DNA of 64,000 nt from Rotaria sp. Silwood1 (lineage: Eukaryota > Rotifera > Eurotatoria > Philodinida > Philodinidae), in contig CAJNOP010000181.1 of assembly GCA_905250075.1 (NCBI GenBank), forward strand, positions 124,001 to 188,000, in the 5' to 3' direction. Below, piece after piece: positions 21,859 through 35,390 of the stretch (position 1 is the first letter of the stretch; every line of letters starts with the position of its first letter). The notes beneath the pieces are model-generated. The model saw only the letters and a program-made list of their open reading frames with translations. It did no database searches and had not been told where the DNA came from. The translations under genes were made by a program, and so were the position numbers.

Positions 21859-24800
21859 AGCGAGTACGAAATATCCCGTTTTCGTTAATCTAGAATGATG
21901 AATAATTATTTATCGTCAAGATGGAAATCATTTTTCTATATATACAGTCGATGCTTTCTGTTTTCACTAGGTTTTTCTGCGAAGTCAAAGATAGATTTTT
22001 TTTATTCATTGGTATTCAATGATAAACTCCATCTAAGTAGTTTAGATTAAACATATGCCTGCGAAGAACAAAGAAAGTGCCAAAAATCTTACAACATCAT
22101 TTACTGTATTATTATGCTCTCAAATTTTTCTTGGTATTCATCTCCATAAAGACTTAAGTATAATTACGTTGGATAGAATGTGGATGTCAGTGTAAGCGTA
22201 CGTGAAGAGAAAATACACAGGAACAGACGCAGCCACATGTACACTCTTCTATTGCAAAAGAAAATTTGAAATTTATGTCCGAAACTGCTTAGAATGCTGG
22301 CTCGTTTGAGCATCTTGAATGTTCTAGCTGGATTTCTGTCTACAGTTTTGTTCAGAAAAACTTTTCATACACATCTAGCGTAGAATTATATAGTAAATCA
22401 TTGGAAAAGCCTCGCTTAAAAGGAAGAAAACTGAAGAAATTATAGTGAAAATACCAAGGAAAAAAAAGCAAGACTTCAATATTTCATTGTACATCACTAT
22501 ACTTCATTGCACTTAATTCTACTTCATGTACAAGAGTCTTGTTTTTTTCACTTTGAAAATTACTAAGATCGCCATTCTTTCTACCGCATCTTTCACATGG
22601 CAATTATTGAAGATGGTTGCATTGCACAGATTGGTTTGAAAATTATACAAAACTCAGAAGTAAAATGAAACTCACAATCTTTTCTCCCGAAATACTATAG
22701 CCAGAAAGATGTTCGAATAGCAGATAATCCTAAAATTTTCTCCTATAAAGAAATACAAATCGTCTGATGACACTTATATCACTGCTTCGTTTGATTTACA
22801 ATACAGCAATAAAATTTCTACTAAAATCTCTTGAGTTTGGTGCTATGTTAGCTCCCAAAGAGTGAGAATCGTGTCTTCCAGCACCATAATTCTACGTGAA
22901 AAATAAGCTTTATAACAGTCACTCTATTTGAAATTGTTTTTTACTGGAAACATGTTACGTGTAAGAAATATTTCAATCAATACCATCAGTTGTAGATGCT
23001 AATTCTCCTTCATATAAGACTTCTTAAAATTACTTCCTCGCAATTAAAATATCTCATCTCCATGTCCCATGATGTTTTGTTATTTATTACTACTCTTAAC
23101 TTTCAGTTTCTACTGTATCATCAATTTAATATTGTTGGAAATCAAATATACTTACATACCAAGTAGTACTAGAGCGTGCAAGTTTTGTTATGTGTCCTCT
23201 CAACAGATGCTGCTTCGTACTTATCGTTGACAAAATTACGTTATTTTTTTTCTTACTTACCTATGTTTACGTGAGTCAATGGAGTATGAAATTTCCTCCG
23301 ACTAGGCAGTTTTTTCATCAGTGTGCTCGTCATCACTTGTGTTTCATTCTTTCAATGTTCGTTCTCTGTTTTTGCTTTCCTTTGCATTTCATGTTTTTAT
23401 GATGAGATAATGTACACTAATATTCACATACACGAGCATATTTCACTCTTATTTCGCAATTTCTTTCCATGTGTAATTAAAAGAAATAATAATCTTTGGA
23501 TTGTGTACATGACCCATGATAGCAGTACATTGATTAACGTCGGGTTTCTTCAACACTATGACTCGTTCTATCGATCACATAAGAACTTTTCCGCTTAGAA
23601 GAGTCGATCAATTGAATTTCATATTGTGATTCAACGACAGATGATCATCACTGGTGACAGTTCTTGGACAGACATGAAAATCATATGCAAGGTCATAATG
23701 AGTGTCATAATCAGGTGTGAAATAAATGATGCGCTTTGTGATTTGTTAAAATGCTGTGTGTCGTTCTTCAGTCATTAATTGGAAGATGAATTTCAATCGC
23801 CACGTATTCAGATAGTGTTTTTGAAAAAGCAAAAAGATGCTAAGTGCTTTGAATCAATTCTATTAACTGTTCTATGTTAAACCAATGATGTTTCATCGCT
23901 TGACAAATTAGATGCTACTGCTCGGATGTCAGTGTCTTTTCCTGAACCCCAACACTATTCACATGCACATTAGCACACCTTCATCATAGAATCAAACAGT
24001 TAATGTCTGTTACAGTTCACTTCCTTTTTTTCCTCACTTCTTTACATGACTTCTCACTGATAATGTTGACCTTTGCCATGTCTGTTTCTCTTACTTTTCT
24101 TTTGTGTCAGTGTCATATAGAGTTGTCCTTGTAGTGATCTAGAAACAAATGGATAAGAATACTCACGATTCAAAAATTGACCATTCAAAGACATTAGAGG
24201 TAATTCAAGGTACTCAAATAAGGATAAGAAATTCAACAAAATGAGAAAATGAGAATAAAGAGAACAATCTTTCGATCATATTATGCTAGACGTCGAGCAG
24301 GGTGAACACTTTGTGACAACAAATTGTGCTATATAACTGGAAGCACAACAAAGGTATGTGAGCAATAAAGAAAAACTTGTAAGATGAACAAACAATAAAA
24401 TAAAGATATATTATCCACTTTTATTCAATAGAACGACAATTAATGATTCTATTAAATTATGTCTCATCTGTAAATGTAGTAATAAATAGAAGTGACTAGC
24501 ACAAATCTACAATTAGTTTATTCAGTATCACTTTCCTATATACATAAATGTTTCTAATGTTAGAAGAGAATAGATAAAGTGGACAGTACGAATATATCAT
24601 CATTCTCAGTTCAGCTAGAGTAACTATTTCTTATATCTGTTGTTTTTTATTGTATCGTTAGACTGTATGGTTCAAATCATCTCAAGCAATGTATAAACAA
24701 AACAGTCCATGTTTTCTTTTCTATATTTATGAATAAAGAAAACATCATCATTCAAGTATAACCATGATGTCTTTCCAAATACAGAAGTTTGTTGCGCGAG

Positions 24801-25200
24801 AAAAAAATTGTCGCCGACTTGGACATTAATTCATGACTGCACAACCATATTGAATTTTTTCTGAAAGTGAAAATATCAAGAACAAGAGAGATTAACAAAA
24901 AAGTACATTGACAACGGAGAAAAAAACATCTCTCTAATATGCTTATGTTATCGTTGCCTGTTTTTGTCTCTCGCATTTATAGATATATATGCAGTGATAT
25001 ATCAATGTGAAGTTAGAATGTGTAAATAACTAAATACCAAAAAAAAGGCAGGTTACATCTATCTTTCTTTTTTCTGCATTGTAAACCCATCAATATCTGT
25101 TTCTCGCTATCTGTCTCTTTATTTTGTAACGAATTGGTGAGTATCAATAAGTCAAAATGCATGAAAACTAATCCAATTCTGTTCATTTGATCTCAGAAAT
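21859..25200. other. Spacer, no gene seen
   Basis: Upstream flank of the ART-TPR gene and beyond. Open frames such as 23,190-23,598 are hydrophobic, overlap one another and show no family features or splice structure. Confidence 0.5.
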
Positions 25201-26170
25201 ATTTTCTTTTCATGCTTCAAAAATCAGTGATCTAGGCTGTCCGCTTCTTTTATCTGAAAAAGAGTAATTTGAAATTTCTCATAATATTCAAATAAGTGAA
25301 CATATCGATATTAAGGTATGAGATAGTGATATGATTCAACAAAGTTTTCGGAAGTTTTCTTAGCTTTAAAAATGCCTATGTTGAACATATTGCTAAGAAA
25401 TGGAAGAAAGATATTTTCGAAACGGAAACTTGAGATAGAGAAGTGTTAAAACTTTAATACTTAGCTTTTAGTTGGTAAATAGATTGATGATGACACAGCT
25501 GATTTGTTTACATCTCTAGATAAACATGATCAATAGGCCTTTTATTTCCTTCGGCTTATGGTTGTACTTTGAAATGCCGATAGAACCAGACCTGAAACAC
25601 AGTTCATAGGCGATCCGCATCAACTAATTGGTTAAGACGAACTCAAAAAGCGGTCGACGACTATTCATAAACCAACAAAGAAAAGTCATAAATGATCAGT
25701 AATTCATCTATTTTGTTAAATTTCCGAAGAAAATAAGGTGTCGACATAGTATTATTAACGCTTGCTTTCATTGGAACCAAGAATAATAGACAAATGGAAT
25801 GTCGGTGTATGAAATGTATTATTAGTTTTAAACAAAGAATTCTAAGTACAAGATAGTATGAAATACCATTCAGACATTGATAGAACGTCGTCTACTAATA
25901 TATTTGAAACTGTCACAAAACTTTATTCTTGAAGAACAGATGGTCACTCTTCTACCAACAGTATCTTCATATACTCTTGGAGTTTATAAAGCATCGGAAA
26001 TTCTTCTGAAAAATACCATTGAGTGGTTTGAATAACTGATGATGGCATGTCATCACTGCATATTTCTAAACAGATACGAAAGGTTGTTAATAAACGTACA
26101 GTTAAACAAGGACAACATTTTTACAAGACAAAAGATGCGATTATTTTATTTACAAGAACTAAAGAAGTGC
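25200..26170 (+). pseudogene. Possible decayed coding sequence
   Basis: Ignoring stops, frames here give protein-like fragments such as NAYVEHIAKKWKKDIFETET, TRPETQFIGDPHQLIG and IRKVVNKRTVKQGQHFYKTK. GDPHQL recalls the GD.QQL motif II region of superfamily-1 helicases, but the match is short and frames change several times. I treat this as weak evidence for a relic gene and assign no family. Confidence 0.25.
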
Positions 26171-26246
26171 AAAGAATTTAGCTAAGTCACTTGGTATTTC
26201 CACAGTAGTTTCAAACTTGCAACTTGAATTCAATAGAACAACTATT

Positions 26247-27235
26247 CCAGGCCTCGCAGCGTGTGTACTTTCCTGATTTTTTCCTGATTTTTTAAAGGTG
26301 TCCTGATTTTCCTGCTTTTGACTGAAAAACCTGCTTTTGTCCTGATTTTTCAAGATTTATCTCTGTAGGACCACATATACGTCATTTTGATGTTTTATTT
26401 TGTTATACTCAACGTTTCTTAAAAATTTTATGAAAATATTTGTTGAATACTTTCTATAAAAAGAAAGATGGTACTCAAATTTTTATTCTATCCATTTTTT
26501 TCTTGTATAATCACTTTAAGAATCGATTATTTCGAATTAATTGGTTTTTGAAAGCAGCTATTTTATCATTAGTAATTATCACCAGTACTTCGGCGGTATT
26601 TATATCATACAGTTCACGACCGTGGGTAGTTGCATTAAATCTTGTATTCCCTTATTTTAACATTTTAGTCGATTTACTAAAGTATTCTTGTAAACGCTTT
26701 TATTCGTTTATCTATAACATGGTGGTTTTATATGTGCGAAGAGCAGGGATATGAAGAAGAGGAAAAATAGCAGAATGGGGACGGAAGCGTGATGCAGGGA
26801 AATGGTTTGAGTGCCGAAAAGATGGTTATAGAACGTTAAACACTGCGAAAATGCGGATTTTTCTTATTTCTTTTTACACCTATTTTCCTGATAAAAATGC
26901 GATTTCTACTAGAAACAAATAAGACTCCAATAGTGAAGGATGCCCCCTTCCGTAGGCCACGTATCTGAGAAAAAGAAAACGTAAACACAATGCATAATTA
27001 GAGATAGCGAACGAAAAGGAAAAAAGCAGAACTCTAAGTACGTATTCGGCGAAATATAATATAGTAATTCCAATGAACTATCATTGATCGACATACTTTT
27101 GTGCAGCTTTCATCCTGAACAATAGCACTATGATAAGACTTAAAATGTCCTGATTTTAATCGAAATTCCTGATTTTTTTCTAAAATGTGTCCTGCCTATT
27201 TTCCTGATTTTCAGACATAGGCCGCTGCGACCTCT
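26247..27235. mobile_element. Putative element bounded by TCCTGATTTT clusters
   Basis: TCCTGATTTT (or CCTGCTTTT) occurs in a cluster at 26,271-26,350 and again in the same orientation at about 27,148-27,211. Outside both clusters lies a GC-rich block containing TCGCAGCG, at 26,254-26,261 on the plus strand and inverted within AGGCCGCTGCGACC near 27,219-27,232. The ~0.99-kb unit encloses a 104-codon frame (26,440-26,754) with hydrophobic segments and no recognised domain. Paired terminal blocks suggest an inserted element, but no target duplication was found. Confidence 0.4.
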
Positions 27236-27239
27236 GCTA

Positions 27240-28604
27240 TTCTTCCAGTATCAGGTTTCAACGTCTATAGTTCTTGAAGTTTCAAGTCTGACCTATATGA
27301 GTCTCTGACTCACTGAATATAATAATTATATACAAAAAACGATCATCAAGCATCATTGAGAGAAAAAAAAGCCAAAAGAATATTTTGTACAAGCACACAA
27401 GATTATGATAATTTTTTTCTTGATATCATCAACGTTATGCAATAATTTTACACAACAAAAAATAATCATATTTGATCATGACTAAGAAGAAAGCAGACAA
27501 AAATATTTGTTAACCTAGTATGTGAATATGGTACAATAATTTATTTTCTTTTTAATAAATATCTCTAGGATAGTTGAACTAACAAATTGAAGTATCTTTA
27601 GAGATGATTTAGATTTAAATAATGGTGTTATCGCAAGAAATATTTTTGTTTCGTTTAAAATTTCAGCTTATCGAATCAGAAAATTCTGTTAACAATATTA
27701 GCACTAATTCTTTTTTAGGACGGACAGAGTCTGCTCCAGATATACCTAGCGCTCCGACTACCATCCATTTACAATATTATTTATTTCACTACTCATGCAG
27801 AAACTAGAGTATTAACGATTATTTCATACTCATAATCTATGAAATTTTCATTTAGAACATGCAATACAAATTAAATATTTTTTTTCTCAATATTTTTATA
27901 TTGTATGATTGAATTAAATACATTATCTTATGTAATTATTAGTAATGAGATCTGACAAACATTTCCATACAATCATGTTCTCATTAAATTGATGATTGAT
28001 TCATAAAATCACCTATAATGAAATGAAAGCTTAAGAGATTTCTCATACACTTGCTGAAAGTATTGGTAAACGTTCAATTTGATCCAAATACACGTTGTCA
28101 TAATAATTTAGCATGTTTTTTTTTCCTTTTATTTATCGAAATTCATTTTACGCAAAGAAAATACTCCAATAGAGAATCCTGAATAATATAAATTATTTAT
28201 CAAGGTTATTCATTTCACTCGTCATGAAGTTGCACATCAATTGAAAGAATTCTTTTTTATTAACTCATATTTTTATTTAAGTACCGTTGAGATGAACTAA
28301 AAGTGTTCATTATAGTCCACATTGAACATCTATTGAATATAAAAAACAAAATCATCAATGATAATATAACGAATAAATAAGATTAACAAGGAAAAATGAA
28401 ATATTCAATAGCTACGACTAAAATAAGATTAGAAAAGTTTTAATGGACAGTCACGTCTACTAGCGCCATCATCCTTTGTCAATCTAATGAATGAACAAAT
28501 AATTAACCAACAGAAAACATTTAAAAAACTAGAAAAACTTTCTGTTGAATTTCATTTTTCTTGGCTAACATAAAGAATATACTTCATAAAATTCAACATT
28601 CAAA
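27240..28604. other. Upstream flank of RPB7
   Basis: AT-rich. One open frame at 27,622-27,807 includes a coding-like stretch (GRTESAPDIPSAPTT), but no start context or splicing partner could be supported. The RPB7 promoter must lie in the last few hundred bases; no TATA element can be singled out against the AT background. Confidence 0.5.
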
Positions 28605-30991
28605 ATGTTCTTTCATGTGAATAAAAAAAATATTAATGAAATATAATAAGAAATTTGATGTATTCTAGGTCAGTTTGGATCATGAAATTTTACTTCATCC
28701 ACGTTATTTTGGTCCACAACTTATTAAAACAGTTCGACGTATGTTATTCAATGAAGTCGAAGGAAAATGTATTGGCAGGTAAGTTATTATAATCGTTGAT
28801 TGTTTTTTGAAAAACAAAAAATAGTCTTTGTTCTTTTTCAATAGATACGGTTATGTAATTGCAGTTACATCAATAGATAATATTGGTGTGGGTAAAATTC
28901 AACCTGGTAACAATAATATATTAATTAATTGATAATATAAAAATATAGTTCATTATTAGGACGTGGCTATGTTATATTTCCTGTTAAATATCATGCTATT
29001 GTATTTCGACCATTTAAACATGAAGTTGTCGAAGCTATTATTACTCAAGTCACAAAAGTAAAATTTCAAAAGAATAATACTATGAGAATGTTTTGTTTTT
29101 ATTTTTTTTAAGATGGGCATTTTTTGTAAAATTGGTCCATTAACTTGTTTCATTTCACGTCATGTAAGTTTAGAGTCAGTTTTGTCTTATTTTTGTAATA
29201 ATAATAATATATTTATTTCAGAGTATTCCACGTGATATGGAATATGATGCAAGTGCAAATCCACCATGTTATAAAAAGAAAGATGATGTAAGAAAGTTGT
29301 TTTCTTTTTCTGTTTTGCATTTATTTTGCTATATACTTAAATTTTTCTAGGATCTTATGATTCAACCAGATGATAGTATTCGAGTGAAAATTGCTGGTCT
29401 TCAAGTTGATGCTAAAGAATTTGTATGTATTATGCAAAAGAAATTATCTAATAATGAATAATAATTTATGTCTACTTATATTGTAGCAGTAAAATAGAAA
29501 AATATGTTGAGTGTAAACAATATTTCATTTTCATTTTAACTTTAGATTCTCAATATATAACTAAATATTTTAACTAGTAACTTTGTTATGTTATTTTTCT
29601 TTTTTAATTCGAAATCAAATTCATTGAAGTCAATCAATACTTTACTTTAGAATTCTTCGAAGTCAAAACGTTTGAACTCTGACTTTCAGAAATTTCGAAA
29701 ATGCGATTGATATAAGAATTTTTGTAGTTTCATTTCATATTCATTGAAGTTTTATTTTACATATATTTGTCTCTGACAAGTATATAAAATGATCACTTAT
29801 AAATGCAATACATAAGTCTATCATTTTCGAAAATATCTGTATAAAATTTTGTTTTAAAATTTTTGACAAATGTTCTATAAAAAATGTTGAGTCGGCTTAG
29901 TTTAGCTGGCTTTGATACTCATTGCAATGAATTATCTCTTGTATTGCACTTGCTTGAAGAAATATTCTCCAGCAATTGACAAGCTTTGCGGCTAAAATGT
30001 GGAAAAACTCTGTCTTTGTGAAATAATGTGGAATTCATCCGACACAATTTTCTCACTTCTAGACTAGAAAAGTCTTAAACTATATTGTATAATAATTTTA
30101 GTAGTTCAATGCGTTTATAACATCTATTAAAGATCATATTAAGTTGAGTATGAAAATTCACAAAAAACCTAAAAAAATTTTAAAAATAATAGATCTGTGA
30201 ATTACATTTATAAGTGACCATTTTGTACACCTATTAGAGACAAATTTATGTGAAATAAAATTTCAATGAATATCAAAATGAAACTATAAAAACATCTCAC
30301 ATAAATCTCTTAGACGATAAACAAAAAAAATATTCATGTTTGTTTTTCGACTGGACTTCTGGAGATAGTCTATATAATTCTTGTAGTGCTAATTCTTAAT
30401 GAGAACGGTTAGTCTGTTCGAGTCCGATGAAAGGCTTTACTTTACCTACTGGATTCAGTAATAAACATCAAATAGGAATATGTGCAACGTTTCATTTATT
30501 ATTTTCTATGTAAGATTAATTTAACTTTTTGAATTCTACTTTTAGAGTTTACTATCATTTATTAAGAGAAAGAAAATTCAACAATATGACACATAATTCA
30601 GCTAGAATATTGAATAATACAAAATGATTTTGAGACATCACAGTACCGTATTAATCATAGTTGTTACAATGAAATATTTAGTTTACTTAATAAATAATTC
30701 TAGATACTATAGTTTGAAAAAAATTAACCTTATTTGATTTAAACAATAATAAGTAGTATAATTCAAAGAAATGATCTTCAAATAACTTTATATTCCATTT
30801 TTTTTTCTATCAATCTTTTGATATGAGTAGAATTTGTTTAACATGTAGATGACATATGAGAACTGGTCATATGTGTTACTCTCGATAATTAGATAGAAAA
30901 TGCTACAACAGTAATTAAAAAAAACATATAATTTTATTTTCTTTTTTAGTTCGCCGTTGGCACACTAATGGATGATTATCTAGGTAACTAG
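28605..30991 (+). CDS. POLR2G: DNA-directed RNA polymerase II subunit RPB7
   Basis: Eight exons, 28605-28616, 28669-28778, 28845-28906, 28960-29057, 29113-29163, 29222-29287, 29351-29422 and 30950-30991, join in phase to 170 residues (human 172). RPB7 pairs with RPB4 to form the stalk of RNA polymerase II, used in initiation and in contacting the emerging transcript. The sequence matches the family along its length: [32 protein letters not shown], the shared [13 protein letters not shown], the S1/OB-fold region [22 protein letters not shown] and the C-terminal [12 protein letters not shown]. The start codon sits on a 12-nt first exon supported by the family N-terminus. Introns 1-6 are 50-70 bp; the last is 1,527 bp because of an inserted foldback element. 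Confidence 0.97.
29702..30311. mobile_element. Foldback/MITE-like element in the last intron of RPB7
   Basis: Long inverted repeats: about 110 bp at 29,719-29,829 (TAGTTTCATTTCATATTCAT...CACTTATAAATG) match the reverse complement of about 30,182-30,292 at roughly 85% by eye, with weaker similarity extending to about 29,702 and 30,311. The ~350-bp centre has no open frame of note. The arms could pair into a long hairpin in RNA or DNA. Divergence between the arms suggests an old insertion. Confidence 0.75.
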
Positions 30992-33900
30992 TTCATCTTT
31001 AATTATTTTATATACATATTAATTCATTCTCTTCTGTTGTTTTTTTAGTATCTTAAACTTCGTGTCATTATATTATGCGTGTAAAATTTTCATTTTTCTT
31101 TGTGTTTGTTGTCTTATATTCTTCAATCAAGAAAAAAAGAAAGAATAAAAACAAAAATGAGCTTTTCTTCTACTATCAATTAGGTCATACTTATCTCGAA
31201 ATATGATCTATCTATATATCTATCGAACTTGACAGAAAAGAAAAGAGTCTTATTTGTTTGTTTACTCTTTAATTACTTTGACTTTTTTTCTTGCCATCAA
31301 TGTTATATATGCACAGCAGTGCTAATCGACTCGACTAATGATTAGTGTCTGCTATTATGTTTGATACATGTTTCTTTTCGTTTTTTACTTCTGTTCTGGC
31401 ATTCATCACTTGGCACGAGTTGGCTCAACATTTCATTGTCTGTTCGCATTAGATCATATCTTCATCAGCATATATTCTGCTAATCGACATATCTGACACA
31501 AAAAAATAACGCTTCCGGACCGCATTTTTTTTAAAGGGAACTCGTAAGAGAGATGTATATCAAATATATATATACACATATATACGCAGAATAAAAAACG
31601 GAAAGAAAACACAAGAAAAAGGAAATATTATTCTTGAGATGTTTACAAATACAACTATCCAATAGAAATCTAATGCAATTGATCTTGACATTTTATTCAA
31701 AAAAAAAGAAAAAAGATAGATTGTTTTTATCTGATGATCATATAAACTTTTGGTGTTTCTTTTATTTTTTGTTATTTGTAACTGTCAACATTCTTTGATT
31801 CAGAATTGAAAGATTACTTTTTATTAAATCTGAACATCTTTTTCTTTTCACTCACATATTTTATTTGCAAAAGAAAAAAAAAAGTAAAGATTTTTTTTGT
31901 TTAATACAGCTCATATTATTACTAGAAAAATTATAAATTATGTTGTGAAATAAACAGAAAAAGAAGACATCATCATTGCTTTTCTCGAACATACTGACAC
32001 CGTAAACAGATTTATCTGTTGGGCGTAGATTATTTGACAAATTATTTGTTGGCCAATCAATAGAGATACTTGTCGACTTGTGCATCTTTTTATGTTTATT
32101 TTCCCTTGTATTCGTGTACTTAACCATCATCAACATTGTATGTATGTATATGTGTGTGTTAACAAGCTCATATACAAGGAATTAGCTGTTGCTTCGTGTA
32201 CACTACTCATTCTCCCGCTGTTGCTCCATATACTTCATCATCATCATTTGCTAAAGAACATACACGCCCATTTCCTTATTGTATGTTTATTTATTAGCAG
32301 AAAAGATTAGCAGATAGTTTTTCTTCTATCTCTTTCTTATTTGTTAGAGAATATGTTGATATTCTAATTTATATAAAAATTTTTTTGTATGCTAATGTAA
32401 GACGTATGCGGTAGATTTCGTTTGTTATATAGAGCTTCATTCATTGATTTGAAATGCATGTCAAAGTCACCGATAGTGATTTAATTGAGAGTATGTCTGT
32501 GTTTTCTTTTTAATTTACTTATATTCACAGCATTTCGAAGTGTTGTCGTTACGTGAAAGCCACTCGATCATACATATATACATACATATGTATATATGTA
32601 TACCTTTTTTCTTCTTTTTTGTTGTTGATAAGATGTATACAAGAATAAAAATAACACAAGCACACATCTCAAACCACTTGATAGATTATTTAGTTTTTGC
32701 TCTTTCTCTACATCGTTTGCATTTGAATTGGATTTCAATTTTGCTCTTTTCTTTTCTACTGTTCGTTTATTTGTCTTCATCGAACATATATATATACATA
32801 TATATATATATGTATATACTAAAATTGATGATTATCGTTTCTATTTGTTCATGAAAACCAATCATCAAAAGATTACATCTTATGCAATTGTTCAGTACTA
32901 CTACTAAGTAAAAAAAAGACGAAGAATTAATCAAAGATACATATGTTGACAATTGATACTCATTTAATTACACTTGGAATAAGTTTTTCTTTGAAAGAAG
33001 AAAGAAAAAGAAAATCTCAAGTGTTACAAAAGTCAAATTGCTTGTATGATTATGTCCTTGAGTATAGAGCGGATCTAACGTTTTCTATATACTCAGCAGG
33101 AGATTGACTCATTGTCACATATAACCGACATGTTGTTCATTAGTTATTGTTATGTTGCCGACTATTCTTGCCGTGGGTCACCAATGATTACGTTTAACAT
33201 GTTTGATCTCATTTATTGCTTATGGCAATCTATCAATCGTATTAAAGGTTTTTCTTCTCGTTTTACAATCAAGACAACGAAATCTTGATAGGTGCATGTG
33301 TATTCATCTAAATCCGAACGAACTGTTTCAATAAAACAAAACAACATATGCTACTATTTGAACAATTGTAATCAGATATGATCGACAACTAAAATGAGAT
33401 TTGTTGATCCTTAAACAGTAAAATTGATTCAAAGTAAATTTCAATCAATATATATATTGAAATTGAATCTACTAAACTCAATATTAAAATAAAAAGAAAA
33501 AAAAGGAAGGACTGAACAAGCTGGCGACAATCAAACAACAATTTGTAATAATAATGATGCACCAAACGGATAATAGTGTATGTTGGTAGTCGTTTTTTTT
33601 ATATTGTATTCATAGGAAAACATAAATGACGACAAATTGAGAAAAAACTAATGCCAAATATATGTTTATATGATGTATGCGACAGCTGGAATTGATGATG
33701 AAAGAGAGAAGTTTATATGTCCTTTCAATTTTTTTTCAATTATTCTTTCGTCATAGTAAAAACAATACTAACAACAAAAATTATCTCTTTATATGTAGCA
33801 GCTTGATAAATTTATTTTTTCTTTCAAAAGAAAAAAAAAAGAAGAAAAAGAAAAAAAAGAATATGTTTTTTTGTTGACAAATTCAAAAGAAAATAAGGGT

Positions 33901-34040
33901 AAAAACGAAGAATTAAAAAACAAACAAACAAACAAACAAACAAATAAGCGAAAAAAAAATGAAATGTCATCTTTTCTCGCCATACATATATTTATATGAT
34001 ACTGGAAACGAAAAAGAAATCTCATGTAATGTTATGACAC
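30992..34040. other. Spacer between RPB7 and FoxG, no gene seen
   Basis: About 3 kb with poly(A/T), TA-rich microsatellite (about 32,787-32,820) and (CAAA)n at about 33,922-33,943. A final FoxG exon could hide here, but I cannot identify one. Confidence 0.5.

Positions 34041-35390
<1,350 letters not shown>

Noticed and set aside
23190-23598. Two overlapping hydrophobic frames
   Set aside because: Phe/Leu-rich composition typical of T-rich DNA, mutually overlapping, no splice or family support.
33922-33943. (CAAA)n tract resembling a short repeat array
   Set aside because: Simple microsatellite without spacers; not a CRISPR array, which is not expected in a nuclear genome anyway.
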